Source: Micromonospora peucetia (lineage in GTDB: Bacteria > Actinomycetota > Actinomycetes > Mycobacteriales > Micromonosporaceae). From it: DNA of 64,000 nt. Below, piece by piece: positions 27,731-36,843 of the stretch. The stretch covers positions 1,488,001 through 1,552,000 of the forward strand of contig NZ_FMIC01000002.1 of NCBI RefSeq assembly GCF_900091625.1, written 5' to 3'. The translations under genes and the position numbers were made by a program. Under the pieces are notes generated by a model that searched no databases, was not told the origin of the DNA, and worked only from the letters and a program-made list of their open reading frames with translations. Position 1 is the stretch's first letter, and the number at the start of each line of letters is the position of its first letter.

Positions 27731-28360
27731 TCAGAACCGGCCGAGGATCTTCCTCATCGTGTCGATCTCGGCCTGCTGGCTGCTGACGATCTGCCCGGCC
27801 AGGGCCTTGGCCTCCGCGTTCACGCCCTTGGCGATCTCGTCCCGGGCCATCGTGACCGCGCCCTCGTGGTGGGCGATCATCATGGTCAGGAACTGCCGGT
27901 CGAACTCCCGGCCGGAGGCCGCCGCCAGCTTCGTCATGTCGGCGTCGGACATCATGCCGGGCATGCCGTGGTCCATGTGCGGCATCTCGGCTCCCGGCGA
28001 CGGCACCGGCCGCCCCCAGGCCGTCAGCCAGCCGCTCATGGTGGCGATCTCAGGTGCCTGGGCCGCCTTGATCTCCGCGGCGAGCCGCTTCACCTCCGGG
28101 TCCGCCGCCCGCGTCGCGGCCAGGTCCGCCATCTCCACCGCCTGCTGGTGGTGCGGGATCATCATCTGGGCGAACATCGCGTCGGCGTCGCCGAACGCGG
28201 CCGCGCCGGTGGCCGTGGCGGACGGCCCGCCGGTGCCGGGCGTGCCGTGTCCCATTTCCGGGGACGAGTGGCCGTCGCCGCCGCAGGCGGTCAGGGCGAG
28301 GGCGGCGGTCAGAGTGGCGCCGGCCAGGGCGGCACGGCGCGCAAGGGTACGAGTGGTCAC
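27731..28360 (-). CDS. DUF305 lipoprotein
   Basis: An exported 209-aa protein. The signal peptide ends in a lipobox (ALTAC, about residues 22-26). It has two copies of the DUF305 pattern: MMIPHH (His70-71) and MMIAHH (His164-165), each in a four-helix ferritin-like half, with extra Met/His in between (MPHMDHGMPGMM). DUF305 proteins are frequent in copper-resistance loci and the His/Met pattern suggests copper binding. GTG at 28360 follows AAAGG; the frame is open upstream but out of context. It is convergent with csoR. Confidence 0.85.
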   Translation of the reverse strand: MTTRTLARRAALAGATLTAALALTACGGDGHSSPEMGHGTPGTGGPSATATGAAAFGDADAMFAQMMIPHHQQAVEMADLAATRAADPEVKRLAAEIKAAQAPEIATMSGWLTAWGRPVPSPGAEMPHMDHGMPGMMSDADMTKLAAASGREFDRQFLTMMIAHHEGAVTMARDEIAKGVNAEAKALAGQIVSSQQAEIDTMRKILGRF

Positions 28361-28442
28361 GTCTGAGGCCTTTCGGTGTCGGAACGTACGCAGCACGACG
28401 AGGACGCGGAGCGGCGTGGGGCCGGACCGCGCCGGACGCGTC

Positions 28443-28943
28443 CTACCTGCGCAGCACCGAGACCGTGGCGAGCCGCAGACCGACCGGCCGGTGCGGCGGG
28501 GCCCGGGGCGACGGGAAGGTGCCGGCCGTGCCACGCCCCGGCGGACCGACGGCGCGTGCGACGGCCGACAACAGCGCGGCGGCCAGCAGCGTGACCACGA
28601 ACGCACCCAGCACGGCCAGGCACACGCCCCACCCGGGCAGCTCTCCACCCGCGCCGCCGAACGGCAGGAGCCGGTCGGGCACACAGTCACCAGCGCAGCC
28701 CGCGACGGCCTGGAAAGTCGCCACGGCGGCGTACTCGAGGACGGTGTCGTGCCTGGGTGGCATGGCCGCGTCCGCCCCGTCCGGGTGCGGGCCGGGCCCG
28801 GCGACGGCGTGCGCCGACGGTTCGGCGGAATGCCCCGTCGGGTGTGAGTCGTGGCCGATGGTGTGCATCGCGGCCAGACCGAGCAGCGTGCAGAAGAGCA
28901 GCAGGAGCCGGGCCCCCCGCGCCGCTGTCACCGTCGTCCGCAC
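28443..28943 (-). CDS. DUF6153-like membrane protein
   Basis: A 166-aa membrane protein with two helices (about residues 10-30 and 105-127) bracketing a His/Pro/Gly-rich extracytoplasmic region that begins AAMHTIGHDSHPTGHS and includes a Cys pair (GCAGDC). It resembles DUF6153 proteins that accompany DUF305 genes in actinobacteria; that family name is from memory. The GTG at 28943 is the start nearest the first helix. It lies upstream of the DUF305 gene on the same strand, 82 bases away, so the two may be co-transcribed. A copper-related role is inferred from its His-rich loop and its neighbours. Confidence 0.6.
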   Translation of the reverse strand: MRTTVTAARGARLLLLFCTLLGLAAMHTIGHDSHPTGHSAEPSAHAVAGPGPHPDGADAAMPPRHDTVLEYAAVATFQAVAGCAGDCVPDRLLPFGGAGGELPGWGVCLAVLGAFVVTLLAAALLSAVARAVGPPGRGTAGTFPSPRAPPHRPVGLRLATVSVLRR

Positions 28944-29161
28944 ACCCGACACGCTAGCGTGCCGGCCCGCCCGTATGGCGGCCACCGCGCGGTACGGCAC
29001 CTGAACAGGCGGCACCGACGGCGGCGGACGGTGGTCCACGTCCCGACACCCCCCGCACGACCTGCGCCCGGACGTCGGGGTGACTACCATTCGCCCGGTG
29101 GCCCTCCGGATTCCGCACCGGCCGGCACGTACCCCGCCCTGGATTCGTTGGGAGACACTCG

Positions 29162-30526
29162 ATGGGCGCCGACCACACCCGTCCCGCTCCGTCCGCCCCG
29201 CCGGGGGTACGGCGGATCCTCGTCGCGACGGTGGTGCCCCTCTTCGTCGCCACGCTGATCGCGGCCCTGGTGCTGTGGCCGTGGGACACGTCGGATCCCG
29301 CGGCCGGCACCGAGCCACCCCGTTACCACGGCACGGTGACCCGGGTGGTGACGGAGCCGTGTCCGCCGGCCCCGGAGACCCCGGAGGGGAGCCCGGGCAC
29401 GCCGCAGGGTCCCTGCGGCACGGTCACGGTGCGGGTGGACGACGGTCCCGACGCCGGCCAACAGGTGCAGACGCCGGTGCCGGCCGGCCCCGGTGCGCCG
29501 ACCGTCGCCGTGGACGACGAGATCATCCTGGTCGAGCTCACCGACCCCGCCGACCCCACGGCCAGCGCGTACAACATCGCCGAGCACCAGCGCGGCAAGC
29601 CGCTGGTCTGGCTGGTGGTGCTCTTCGCGGCCGCGATCGTCGCCTTCGGGCGGTGGCGTGGGCTGGCCGCGCTGGCCGGCCTGGCGGCGAGCTTCGCCAT
29701 CCTGCTGACCTTCGTACTGCCCGGCATCGGCGCCGGAAGCCCGCCGCTGCTGGTCGCGGTCGTCGGCGCCGCCCTGATCATGTTCGTGGTGCTCTACCTG
29801 ACCCACGGGGTGACCGCGCAGACCTCGGTCGCCGTGCTCGGCACGTTGGGCAGCCTGGTGTTGACCGGCATCCTCGCCACGATCGCCACCGCCGCGACCC
29901 ACCTGACCGGGTTCGGCACCGAGGACGCCACCACGCTGTCGATGCTCCAGGCCGACGTCGACCTGCACGGCCTGCTGCTGGCCGGGATCATCATCGGCTC
30001 CCTCGGTGTGCTCGACGACGTCACGGTCACCCAGGCCGCCACTGTCACCGAGTTGGCGCACGCCAATCCCGGGCTGTCCCGGAGGCAGCTCTACCGGGCG
30101 GCGACCCGGGTCGGCCGGGCGCACATCGCCTCGACGGTGAACACCATCGTGCTGGCGTACGCCGGCGCCTCGCTGCCGGTGCTGCTCCTGCTGACCGCCG
30201 ACTCGCGGGCGGTGACCCAGCTCCTCACCAGCGAGTTCCTGGCCCAGGAGATCGTCCGCAGCGCGGTCGCCACCCTGGGCCTGATCGCCGCCGTGCCGCT
30301 GACCACCGGGCTGGCGGCCGTGGTGACCACGGCGGGCCGGCGGGGCGGTGCCGCCACCGGCCGCGACGGGCCCGCGCCCGCGCCCGCGCCTACGCCCGCA
30401 CCGACGCCCCGGCCGGCGGCCGACCGGTCCGAGGCGCTGGAGGCGCTCGGCGGGCCGCGTGCCGGGAGCACGCCGTCCGCCGCCGGCTGGCCCGACCGGG
30501 ACAGGAGCACGGATACCGCATGGTGA
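29162..30526 (+). CDS. YibE/F family membrane protein
   Basis: A polytopic 454-aa membrane protein of the YibE/F family. An N-terminal helix (about 19-40) and an exposed domain with two Cys (EPCPPAP, GPCGTV) are followed by about seven helices and the family signatures GHxxL-like DVDLHGLLLAGIIIGSLGVLDDVTVTQA and a later HIASTVNTIVLAYAGASLP. The family has no assigned substrate. ATG at 29162 is the natural start after a short leader. A low-complexity Pro/Ala-Thr tail ends the protein. Confidence 0.85.
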   Translation: MGADHTRPAPSAPPGVRRILVATVVPLFVATLIAALVLWPWDTSDPAAGTEPPRYHGTVTRVVTEPCPPAPETPEGSPGTPQGPCGTVTVRVDDGPDAGQQVQTPVPAGPGAPTVAVDDEIILVELTDPADPTASAYNIAEHQRGKPLVWLVVLFAAAIVAFGRWRGLAALAGLAASFAILLTFVLPGIGAGSPPLLVAVVGAALIMFVVLYLTHGVTAQTSVAVLGTLGSLVLTGILATIATAATHLTGFGTEDATTLSMLQADVDLHGLLLAGIIIGSLGVLDDVTVTQAATVTELAHANPGLSRRQLYRAATRVGRAHIASTVNTIVLAYAGASLPVLLLLTADSRAVTQLLTSEFLAQEIVRSAVATLGLIAAVPLTTGLAAVVTTAGRRGGAATGRDGPAPAPAPTPAPTPRPAADRSEALEALGGPRAGSTPSAAGWPDRDRSTDTAW

Positions 30527-30639
30527 CACTCCTCAGCGTGACCGCTCTGGACGTCCGGCTTGATAAACGCATCACTGGTCACCGTCTGCCATTACGAAAT
30601 AACGCATTTAGTCGGCTTAGGGGCGTAGATCCCCAGGAG

Positions 30640-30815
30640 GCATCTCGGGTAACCTCGCTGCCGGTCACCGCCGAAGGCGCGCAGCGGCGCCTGCGGTGCC
30701 ACCGCCCAATCGCCGCCAGGCGAGCCGGGGACCCAGGCACGTGGGGTGAATCCGCGACAGCGGTAGGGGCCACTTCCGCCCCGAACCCGTCAGCTAACCC
30801 GGTCGGCGGTCGACG
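30640..30815 (+). promoter_or_regulatory. c-di-AMP (ydaO-yuaA) riboswitch
   Basis: The conserved 3' half of the ydaO motif is unmistakable: GGGGTGAATCC near 30743-30753, GGTAGGGGCC near 30761-30770, CTTCCGCCCCGAACCCGTC near 30773-30790 and CAGCTAACCCGGT at 30791-30803, ending 12 bases before the ribosome site of the next gene. The 5' half (about 30640-30735) is placed by extent only. In actinomycetes this riboswitch precedes cell-wall hydrolase genes and turns them off at high c-di-AMP, matching the secreted coiled-coil protein that follows. Confidence 0.9.
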
Positions 30816-30827
30816 GAAGGGAAAACT

Positions 30828-31844
30828 GTGACGGCACCCCTACGCCGCTGGTTGACGCCCGTGGTGGCCGTGTTCGCCGCCCTGGCGGTCTTCGCCGGGC
30901 CCCTCCCGGCGGTGGCCGCGCCCACCCCGCCCAAGCCCTCCGGGCACGGGGACGACGAGCCCAAACTGCTCGGCGACCTGATCGAGGCCCGGAACCGGTC
31001 CTTCGTGCAGGCCCAGGCCAAGCTGAAGAAGTCGCAGGACCGCCAGCGTGAGCTCGCCCGGGAGGTCGACCGGGCGCAGGCCGCGCTGGCGCTCCTGGCC
31101 CCGCAGGTGAGCCAGATCGCCGCCCAGTCCTACCGGACCGGGCGGATCGGCGCGGTGTCGATGCTGCTGGACACCGCCAGCCCGGACTCGTTCGTCCAGC
31201 GCGCCGCCGCCCTCGACGAGCTCAACCTCGTCAACTCCAAGAAGCTCGCCGAGGTGAACGCGGTCAAGGACCGCGCCGAGCAGGCCAAGCTGGCGCTCGA
31301 CGCCGAGGTCCGCGAGCAGCAGAAGCTGACGAACGAGTTGGGCCGTGAAACGAGAGAGGCGAAGAAGGCGCTGGCGCTGGTCGGCGGCAACGGGCTGACC
31401 AAGGGAAAGGTGGTGGCCGAATCACCGGTGGCCCGATTGGCGCCCGGTCGTACCGCCGACGGCGACTGGAAGCCGCTGTCCTGCACCGAGAACGACCCCA
31501 CCACCGCCGGCTGCATCACCGCCCGCACCCTGCACATGTACAAGGAGGTCAAGCGGGCGGGCTTCAACAGGTTCGTCGGCTGTCACCGCTCCGGCGGACC
31601 GTACGAGCATCCGAAGGGCCGGGCCTGCGACTGGTCGTTGCAGAACAGTGGCTTCGCCCCCTGGCACAACGACAGCACATTCAGGTATGGCAACGACCTG
31701 ACCGCGTTCCTGGTCCGTAACGCCGACCTGCTCGGCATCTACTACGTGATCTGGAACCGGCAGATCTGGTTCCCGGCGACCGGCTGGAGCTCCTACAGCG
31801 GCCCGTCGAACCACACCGACCACGTCCACGTTTCACTGCTCTAG
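30828..31844 (+). CDS. Secreted coiled-coil cell-wall protein (putative peptidoglycan-acting)
   Basis: An exported 338-aa protein: signal peptide (about residues 1-30), long coiled coil (about 45-185) like the N-terminal region of secreted NlpC/P60 and murein hydrolase regulators, then a compact C-terminal domain (about 205-338). The latter has conserved-looking His and Cys positions (CHRSGGPYEHPKGRACDW and NHTDHVHVSLL) resembling the ARB-07466/D-Ala-D-Ala carboxypeptidase-like fold; DHVHVS is typical of these zinc peptidase-like domains. Start is GTG 30828 behind GGAAGGG. Control by a c-di-AMP riboswitch supports a cell-wall role. Exact enzyme activity is not proven by sequence. Confidence 0.78.
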   Translation: MTAPLRRWLTPVVAVFAALAVFAGPLPAVAAPTPPKPSGHGDDEPKLLGDLIEARNRSFVQAQAKLKKSQDRQRELAREVDRAQAALALLAPQVSQIAAQSYRTGRIGAVSMLLDTASPDSFVQRAAALDELNLVNSKKLAEVNAVKDRAEQAKLALDAEVREQQKLTNELGRETREAKKALALVGGNGLTKGKVVAESPVARLAPGRTADGDWKPLSCTENDPTTAGCITARTLHMYKEVKRAGFNRFVGCHRSGGPYEHPKGRACDWSLQNSGFAPWHNDSTFRYGNDLTAFLVRNADLLGIYYVIWNRQIWFPATGWSSYSGPSNHTDHVHVSLL

Positions 31845-31857
31845 CCGAGCGCTACGA

Positions 31858-31895
31858 AAAGGGCCGCCCCGCCGACGACGCGGGGACGGCCCTTT
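31858..31895. terminator. Bidirectional terminator with A/T flanks
   Basis: A stem AAAGGGCCG...CCCCG / CGGGG...CGGCCCTTT with flanking A and T runs lies between the convergent cell-wall protein and carbonic anhydrase genes. One of the few terminators here with a T-run on both strands. Confidence 0.8.
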
Positions 31896-31904
31896 CTCGT
31901 CGGG

Positions 31905-32657
31905 TCAGGCGAGCGCGGCGCTGGCCGAGGGCTCCGGTGTGTCGACCGCGCCGGCGGGCACCGCGGCCACCGTCCGCACCCCGCCGGCGGTCAGCCGGTA
32001 CGACATGCCGACCACCCCGCAGCGACCGGCCGCCACCTCCGCCGCGAGCGCGGCGGACCTGCCCAACATCGCCTCGACGGTGTACGCGATGTGGATGTCG
32101 ACGATCCGGTCGATGTCGTCCACCCCCTCGGCGGCGGCCCGGCGCAGGCTGGGCACCACGGCGTCCACCACGGCGCACAGGTGCCCGGGCGGCGGGGTGC
32201 CGGTGGCATCCGCCGTACGCGCCGCCTGGACAGCCCCGCAGGAGTCGTGCCCGAGCACCACCACCAGCGGCGTGCCCAGGACCGTCACGGCGTACTCCAC
32301 GCTGCCCAGCACCTCAGGGCCGATGGTGTGCCCGGCGGTACGGACCACGAAGAGGTCACCGAGGCCCCGATCGAAGATGATCTCGGCGGCGAGTCGGGAG
32401 TCGGAACAGCCGACGATCACCGCGAAGGGGTGCTGCCCGTCGGCGACCGCGGCCCGGTGCCCGGCGTCCTGGTTGGGGTGGCGCGGAGCGCCGGTCACGA
32501 ACCGGAGGTTGCCGGCGTGCAGCTCGGCGAGCGCCTGTCCGGGATTCGTGGGGGCGGCGGGCGTGGTGCCGACGTCGACGGGGGCACCGCCCGTGGTCGG
32601 CACCGGGAGCGTCCGCTCCGGGCCCGGTTGAGTGCCTGGCGATCCGGGACGGCTCAT
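31905..32657 (-). CDS. Beta-class carbonic anhydrase
   Basis: A 250-aa zinc enzyme interconverting CO2 and bicarbonate. Zinc ligands and catalytic dyad are present: CSDSR (Cys84, Asp86, Arg88) and GHDSCGAV (His137, Cys140). The N-terminal 40 residues are Pro/Thr-rich and absent from minimal members; an internal start would shorten it. No signal peptide is visible, so it should act in the cytoplasm. It is divergent from the winged-helix gene at 32869. Confidence 0.9.
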   Translation of the reverse strand: MSRPGSPGTQPGPERTLPVPTTGGAPVDVGTTPAAPTNPGQALAELHAGNLRFVTGAPRHPNQDAGHRAAVADGQHPFAVIVGCSDSRLAAEIIFDRGLGDLFVVRTAGHTIGPEVLGSVEYAVTVLGTPLVVVLGHDSCGAVQAARTADATGTPPPGHLCAVVDAVVPSLRRAAAEGVDDIDRIVDIHIAYTVEAMLGRSAALAAEVAAGRCGVVGMSYRLTAGGVRTVAAVPAGAVDTPEPSASAALA

Positions 32658-32868
32658 CCCCCACCTCGCTGCCTTACGTGAACGGCCTGGTCACCCGGGC
32701 CGACGCTGGACGCGGGCTGCCACCACCGTCACACGCAGCGCAAGATACGTCAAGGGATGCGTGATATCCATTTCATATGTTCGGCGACCCTCGTGCGCTG
32801 GTGATCGGCCCCTCGCGCACCCGCCGGCCACGAGGGCGCGAAGCGAAACCCGAAGCAGTGGCCATACG

Positions 32869-33210
32869 ATGACGGACATGGCGACGACAGGGGAGAACGG
32901 GAGCACCCGCAACTGGACCTTCCTCACCAACCACGGGCACGTGCTGCTCGCCATCGCCCGCAACCCCACCGCCCGGCTGCGCGACGTCGCCGACGAGGTG
33001 GGCGTCACCGAGCGGGCCGCCCAGGCGATCGTCGCCGACCTGGAGGCCGGCGGCTACCTGAACCGCACCCGGGTGGGCCGGCGCAACGAGTACACCCTCA
33101 ACCCCGCCGGACGGTTCCGGCACCCGGCCGAAGCGGACCGGCAGGTCGGCCACCTGCTCGCCCTCTTCGCCGACGAGCAGGAGCCGGCCGAGGCCGTCGA
33201 GCGCTCCTGA
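32869..33210 (+). CDS. Small winged-helix regulator (MarR-like)
   Basis: A 113-aa DNA-binding protein with a winged helix at about residues 18-85: NHGHVLLAIARNPTARLRDVADEVGVTERAAQAIVADLEAGGYLNRTRVGRRNEYTL. The domain order fits IclR/MarR-like winged-helix proteins that act as monomeric or dimeric repressors. A second ATG three codons downstream (32878) is an alternative start. No partner gene is obvious, although the carbonic anhydrase is divergently transcribed. Confidence 0.8.
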   Translation: MTDMATTGENGSTRNWTFLTNHGHVLLAIARNPTARLRDVADEVGVTERAAQAIVADLEAGGYLNRTRVGRRNEYTLNPAGRFRHPAEADRQVGHLLALFADEQEPAEAVERS

Positions 33211-33370
33211 CGACGGATCCACCCGTCCGCTGCCGCAACGCCTCCGCCCGGGTCGTCGCCGGTCGCCCCCACCCACGTCACCGGCCACCTGGCAGGGCTC
33301 CCACCCCGCCACGACGCCCGGCCCGGAGGCCGTGGCGCGCGCCCTCGGCCCGCGGCGGTAATCTCACCGC

Positions 33371-34618
33371 GTGCGCGAGAGTTTCCGACCGGGCGGGCCC
33401 GAGCCGGCCCGCCGACCCGGGCGTGGTGCCCGCGCGGTCCTCTGTGGAGCGGCTGCGGTTCTGCTCGGCACCACCGTCGTCGCTCCGTCGCCCGCTTCGG
33501 CGGCGGTCCCCGACTGCGGTCCAGGCGGCGTCGCCGCCCCCGCCGAAACCCCGTGGCCGCTACGGAGACTCGAGCCCTCGTCGGCCTGGCGGATCTCCCG
33601 GGGCGCCGGCGTCACGGTGGCGGTCATCGACTCCGGCGTCTCCGCCAGCCATCCCGCCCTGAAGGGCCAGGTCAGGGTGGGCCGGGACTTCAACGGCCTG
33701 CCGCAGCAGGAGGGCCGCTGCGACCTGGCCGGGCACGGCACCATCATCGCCGGCATCATCGCCGGGAAGGAGGGCCGCGGCGCGTCGTTCAGCGGCATCG
33801 CGCCACAGGCCAGGATCCTTCCCGTACGCGTACTGCCCGACACCAAGACCACCACCGACGAAGGTCTGCCCGGGCAGATCGCCGCCGCGATCCGGTGGTC
33901 GGTGCAGAACGGCGCCGACGTGATCAACCTGTCACTGGTGACCCAGGACCGGCAGGAGCTCGCCGACGCCGTCCGCCACGCCCTCGACGAGGGGGTGGTC
34001 GTGGTGGCCGCCGCCGGCAACCGGCAGGAGAACCAGCAGGACCGGCCCGCGTTCCCGGCCGCCTACCCGGGGGTGATCGCGGTCGCCGGGGTGGACGAGG
34101 AGGGCGGCCACGTGGGCAGCTCGGTGAGCGGGAACTACGTCGACCTCGCGGCGCCCGGGGTGAACATCCTCGGCCCGGCCCCCGGGGGCGAGGGCTATCT
34201 CGTCGAGCCACAGGGCGGCACCAGCTTCGCCGCCGCGTACGTCTCCGGGGTGGCCGCGCTGGTCCGGGCCGCCCACCCCGACCTCGGCCCGGAGCAGGTC
34301 GCCGACCGGTTGACCCGGACGGCCGACAGCCCGCCCGAGGGGAAGAACGCCGAGGTCGGCTACGGGGTGGTGAATCCGTACCGGGCGGTGGCGAGCCTGC
34401 TCGGCAGCCGTACCGACCCGCCGGCCGGCGCGATGCCCACACCGCCCTCCACCGCCGACCCACTGGCCTGGCAGGGCACCGTCGCGCTCTGGGTCGCCGC
34501 CGTCGCCGCGCTCGTCGCCGGGCTGCTGCTGTCCGTGAAACCGATCATGGTTCGTGGACGGCGTCGGGGCTGGCGCCCGGGCCGCCGCACCTCGGAAGCG
34601 GACGCCACCGCCGGCTGA
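33371..34618 (+). CDS. mycP: Mycosin, type VII secretion subtilisin-like protease (first copy)
   Basis: A membrane-anchored S8 serine protease of 415 aa. A signal peptide (about residues 20-45) leads into a catalytic domain with Asp87 (AVIDSGV), His122 (GHGTIIAG), oxyanion Asn217 (AAAGN) and Ser285 (GGTSFAAA). A C-terminal membrane helix (about 375-397) and a short basic tail finish it. Two Cys (49 and 117) could form the mycosin N-terminal disulfide. Mycosins are required for ESX complex stability and cleave some substrates. GTG 33371 is chosen as the start upstream of the signal peptide. It lies at the outer edge of the ESX locus on the opposite strand from the second mycosin. Confidence 0.9.
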   Translation: MRESFRPGGPEPARRPGRGARAVLCGAAAVLLGTTVVAPSPASAAVPDCGPGGVAAPAETPWPLRRLEPSSAWRISRGAGVTVAVIDSGVSASHPALKGQVRVGRDFNGLPQQEGRCDLAGHGTIIAGIIAGKEGRGASFSGIAPQARILPVRVLPDTKTTTDEGLPGQIAAAIRWSVQNGADVINLSLVTQDRQELADAVRHALDEGVVVVAAAGNRQENQQDRPAFPAAYPGVIAVAGVDEEGGHVGSSVSGNYVDLAAPGVNILGPAPGGEGYLVEPQGGTSFAAAYVSGVAALVRAAHPDLGPEQVADRLTRTADSPPEGKNAEVGYGVVNPYRAVASLLGSRTDPPAGAMPTPPSTADPLAWQGTVALWVAAVAALVAGLLLSVKPIMVRGRRRGWRPGRRTSEADATAG

Positions 34619-34889
34619 CGCCCGCCCCGGTGCCACTGCACCAGCGACGGCAGCATCCGCCCGGTGGAGAACGCCGCCCCGCGCGCCCGTGCCTCATGCC
34701 TCGCATTCCACCCACACCGGCCGGTCCCGGCCCGTACCTCTGCTGCCGGATGCCCGAACCGGGCACCGGTGACGGGTCGGGGGCACGCCGAAGGTCCGTC
34801 CGGCACCTCGGGGATGGCGGGTGCCGCACGGCGCCGGACAGCGCTGAGCGCCGCCCACCTGTGCGGTGGACGACGCTCAGCCAACGCTG

Positions 34890-36215
34890 TCAGCGCAGGA
34901 TGCCGGGCGTACCGCCGCCGTCGGCACCCCAGACGTCGTCGTCCTCCTCCAGCCAGGTGTTGCGAGCGGTCTCCTCCTCGCCGTAGCCGGCGCCACCCAT
35001 GCCGCCCATGCCACCGACGCCCCGTGCGCCCGCACCGGCGCCCTTGGCGCCCGCACCGGCGGCACCCGCGCGACCGCCGCCGCCACGACCGGCCCCACCG
35101 GCCGCGCCGCCCATCATCGGCGACATTCCACCCGCGCCGAGCTTGCCACCGGCACCGAGCTTGCCGCCGGCGCCCCGGCCGCCACCGCGATTGGCACCAG
35201 CCGCGCCGCCGCCCATCATCGGCCCCATGTTGGGGCTCACCGGCCGGCCGAGCGAACCGCCACCGGGGATCATGCCCCCGCCCAGCCCGCCGCCACCGGA
35301 GCCCAGCCCGCCACCGGAGCCGAGCCCCGAGGTGCTGGGCAGGCCGCCACCGCCACCGCCGAGGGCGGGAACGGTCGGGGCACCGGCACCGGCCAGACCG
35401 CTGCCGTAGTCGTCGGCGAGGCTGCCGGTGCCCGGCGGCCTGTAATCGCCGGAGAGGTCGGGATGCGTGCCGGAGCCGATGTCCGGAGTCTTCGTGTAGG
35501 GCGGGTTGAAGTCCGGCTTCGTCACGTCCGGAGGATTACTGCCGATGTCCGGCATCTTGGTGTCGGGGGTCTTGATGTTCGGGTTCCCGATGTCCGGGTT
35601 GGCGCCGATCGGTTTCACCGGGCCCGGCTTGTCGAGGTTCGGCGTCTCCACGTCCGGGCCTCTGTCGTCGATCGGCGGCCTGCCATCACCGGGCGTGCCA
35701 GAATCGACAGTCAGGTACTCGCCCCTGACCTGGTTGTAGACCTTGGCCGCCTCATCGGACTTGTCATTGATCCAGTCGGCGAGCGAGGTGAGCGGGTCGA
35801 GCAGACCCAGGAAGTCGGGCTTGACCTTCATCTCGAAGAACCCCGCGCCGATCACGAGTCGGCCGTTGCGCGCCTCCAGCACGTCGTTGAGGCAACTGGC
35901 GGGGATGGGAAAGTCGGCCTGCGCGGCACTCAGCTTGTCGGCGGCGGTCTTCAGCGACTGGACGATGCCATTGTGCTTCTCAGCATCATCGACGATCTGG
36001 CCCGTCGTCATGGCGAGCCCCTTGACGTGGGTCTTGAAGGACTCGTACGCCGGGCCCTTCCACACGTCACCGAGATCGGTGACGTTCTTCTCCAGGCTCT
36101 CCTTGACGGCGTTCAGGTTCTTCAGCAACTGCTCCCAGCCCAACGCGGCGCTGGCGACGTCGCCCGGCCTGCCTGCGACGACGAGTTCCTGGCACATCTC
36201 TTCCCAGCTTGGCAT
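34890..36215 (-). CDS. Large WXG100-headed type VII substrate with Gly-rich tail
   Basis: A 441-aa likely secreted ESX substrate. Residues 1 to about 175 are helical with a WxG turn (VWKGPAY, Trp52-Gly54) and a YxxxD signal (YLTVD, Tyr167-Asp171). A Pro/Asp-rich linker with a degenerate repeat (about residues 180-270; units like NPDIGNPNIKTPDTKMPDIG) follows, then a long Gly/Ala/Met-rich region (about 290-410) and an acidic C-terminal signature TWLEEDDDVWG (420-430). It resembles EspB/PPE-like architecture, but has no certain homologue. ATG 36215 has a GGGAGG site. The same C-terminal signature occurs in the protein at 50153. Confidence 0.72.
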   Translation of the reverse strand: MPSWEEMCQELVVAGRPGDVASAALGWEQLLKNLNAVKESLEKNVTDLGDVWKGPAYESFKTHVKGLAMTTGQIVDDAEKHNGIVQSLKTAADKLSAAQADFPIPASCLNDVLEARNGRLVIGAGFFEMKVKPDFLGLLDPLTSLADWINDKSDEAAKVYNQVRGEYLTVDSGTPGDGRPPIDDRGPDVETPNLDKPGPVKPIGANPDIGNPNIKTPDTKMPDIGSNPPDVTKPDFNPPYTKTPDIGSGTHPDLSGDYRPPGTGSLADDYGSGLAGAGAPTVPALGGGGGGLPSTSGLGSGGGLGSGGGGLGGGMIPGGGSLGRPVSPNMGPMMGGGAAGANRGGGRGAGGKLGAGGKLGAGGMSPMMGGAAGGAGRGGGGRAGAAGAGAKGAGAGARGVGGMGGMGGAGYGEEETARNTWLEEDDDVWGADGGGTPGILR

Positions 36216-36231
36216 CCTGTCAACCTCCCGT

Positions 36232-36810
36232 TCAGCCGGTGGGCCCGGTGGGGGCCTGCGTGAAGGCACGCGTCATCTCGGCGGCAGACATCTCGTTCGC
36301 CTTCTCCGCGGTCTCGTAGTTCTCCTTGACCTCTTTCAAGGCGTTGGCGGCCTGGTAGAGGCTCTCGGAGAGAGCGCGGACCTTCTGCTGAGAGGTGGTG
36401 AAAAGACCACTGTGCTTCCGCGCCAGGTCACCCGCCCGGTCGAAGGCACCCAACGGGTTCGACGACCCGCCGCCCGGGCCGCCCACGCCCCCCGCCGCGA
36501 CGCCGCCCATCTTGTCCTGGATCTCAACCATCTCGTACGACTGGTTGTGCAGGAAGGAGGCGTGCGCCTCCAGCCAATCGATGGCGCTGTCCAGGCTGGA
36601 CGCGTCCCACTCCGTGTCGTCGCCCTTCTCGCCCGCCCCCGGCACCAGACCGGAGGGGGTCTTCGCGCGGTTGACGTTGTCCATCGTGATGCCGTTGTAG
36701 GTCACCATGGGCGCCAGCGGGTGGACCGGCACGGGAACGGGCAGGTCCGCCCGTATCTCCTCCGGCAGCTCCGTCCTGTCCACCCGTGGGCTCGTCCCGT
36801 CGTCCGTCAT
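36232..36810 (-). CDS. WXG100-like type VII substrate or chaperone
   Basis: A 192-aa, mostly helical protein. It has a Pro/Val-rich N-terminal 45 residues, an acidic segment with a Trp (about 68), two long helices separated by a Gly-rich turn (about 103-117), and a YxxxE secretion-type motif (YETAE, Tyr165-Glu169). No WxG is present at the usual site, so it is a divergent WXG100/PPE-like protein. It lies between the mycosin and the Gly-rich substrate in the same leftward run and is presumably their partner. Function is inferred from motif and position. Confidence 0.65.
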   Translation of the reverse strand: MTDDGTSPRVDRTELPEEIRADLPVPVPVHPLAPMVTYNGITMDNVNRAKTPSGLVPGAGEKGDDTEWDASSLDSAIDWLEAHASFLHNQSYEMVEIQDKMGGVAAGGVGGPGGGSSNPLGAFDRAGDLARKHSGLFTTSQQKVRALSESLYQAANALKEVKENYETAEKANEMSAAEMTRAFTQAPTGPTG

Positions 36811-36843
36811 CGGTTCCTCCCCGTCGCCGACTGAAAATCTGGC

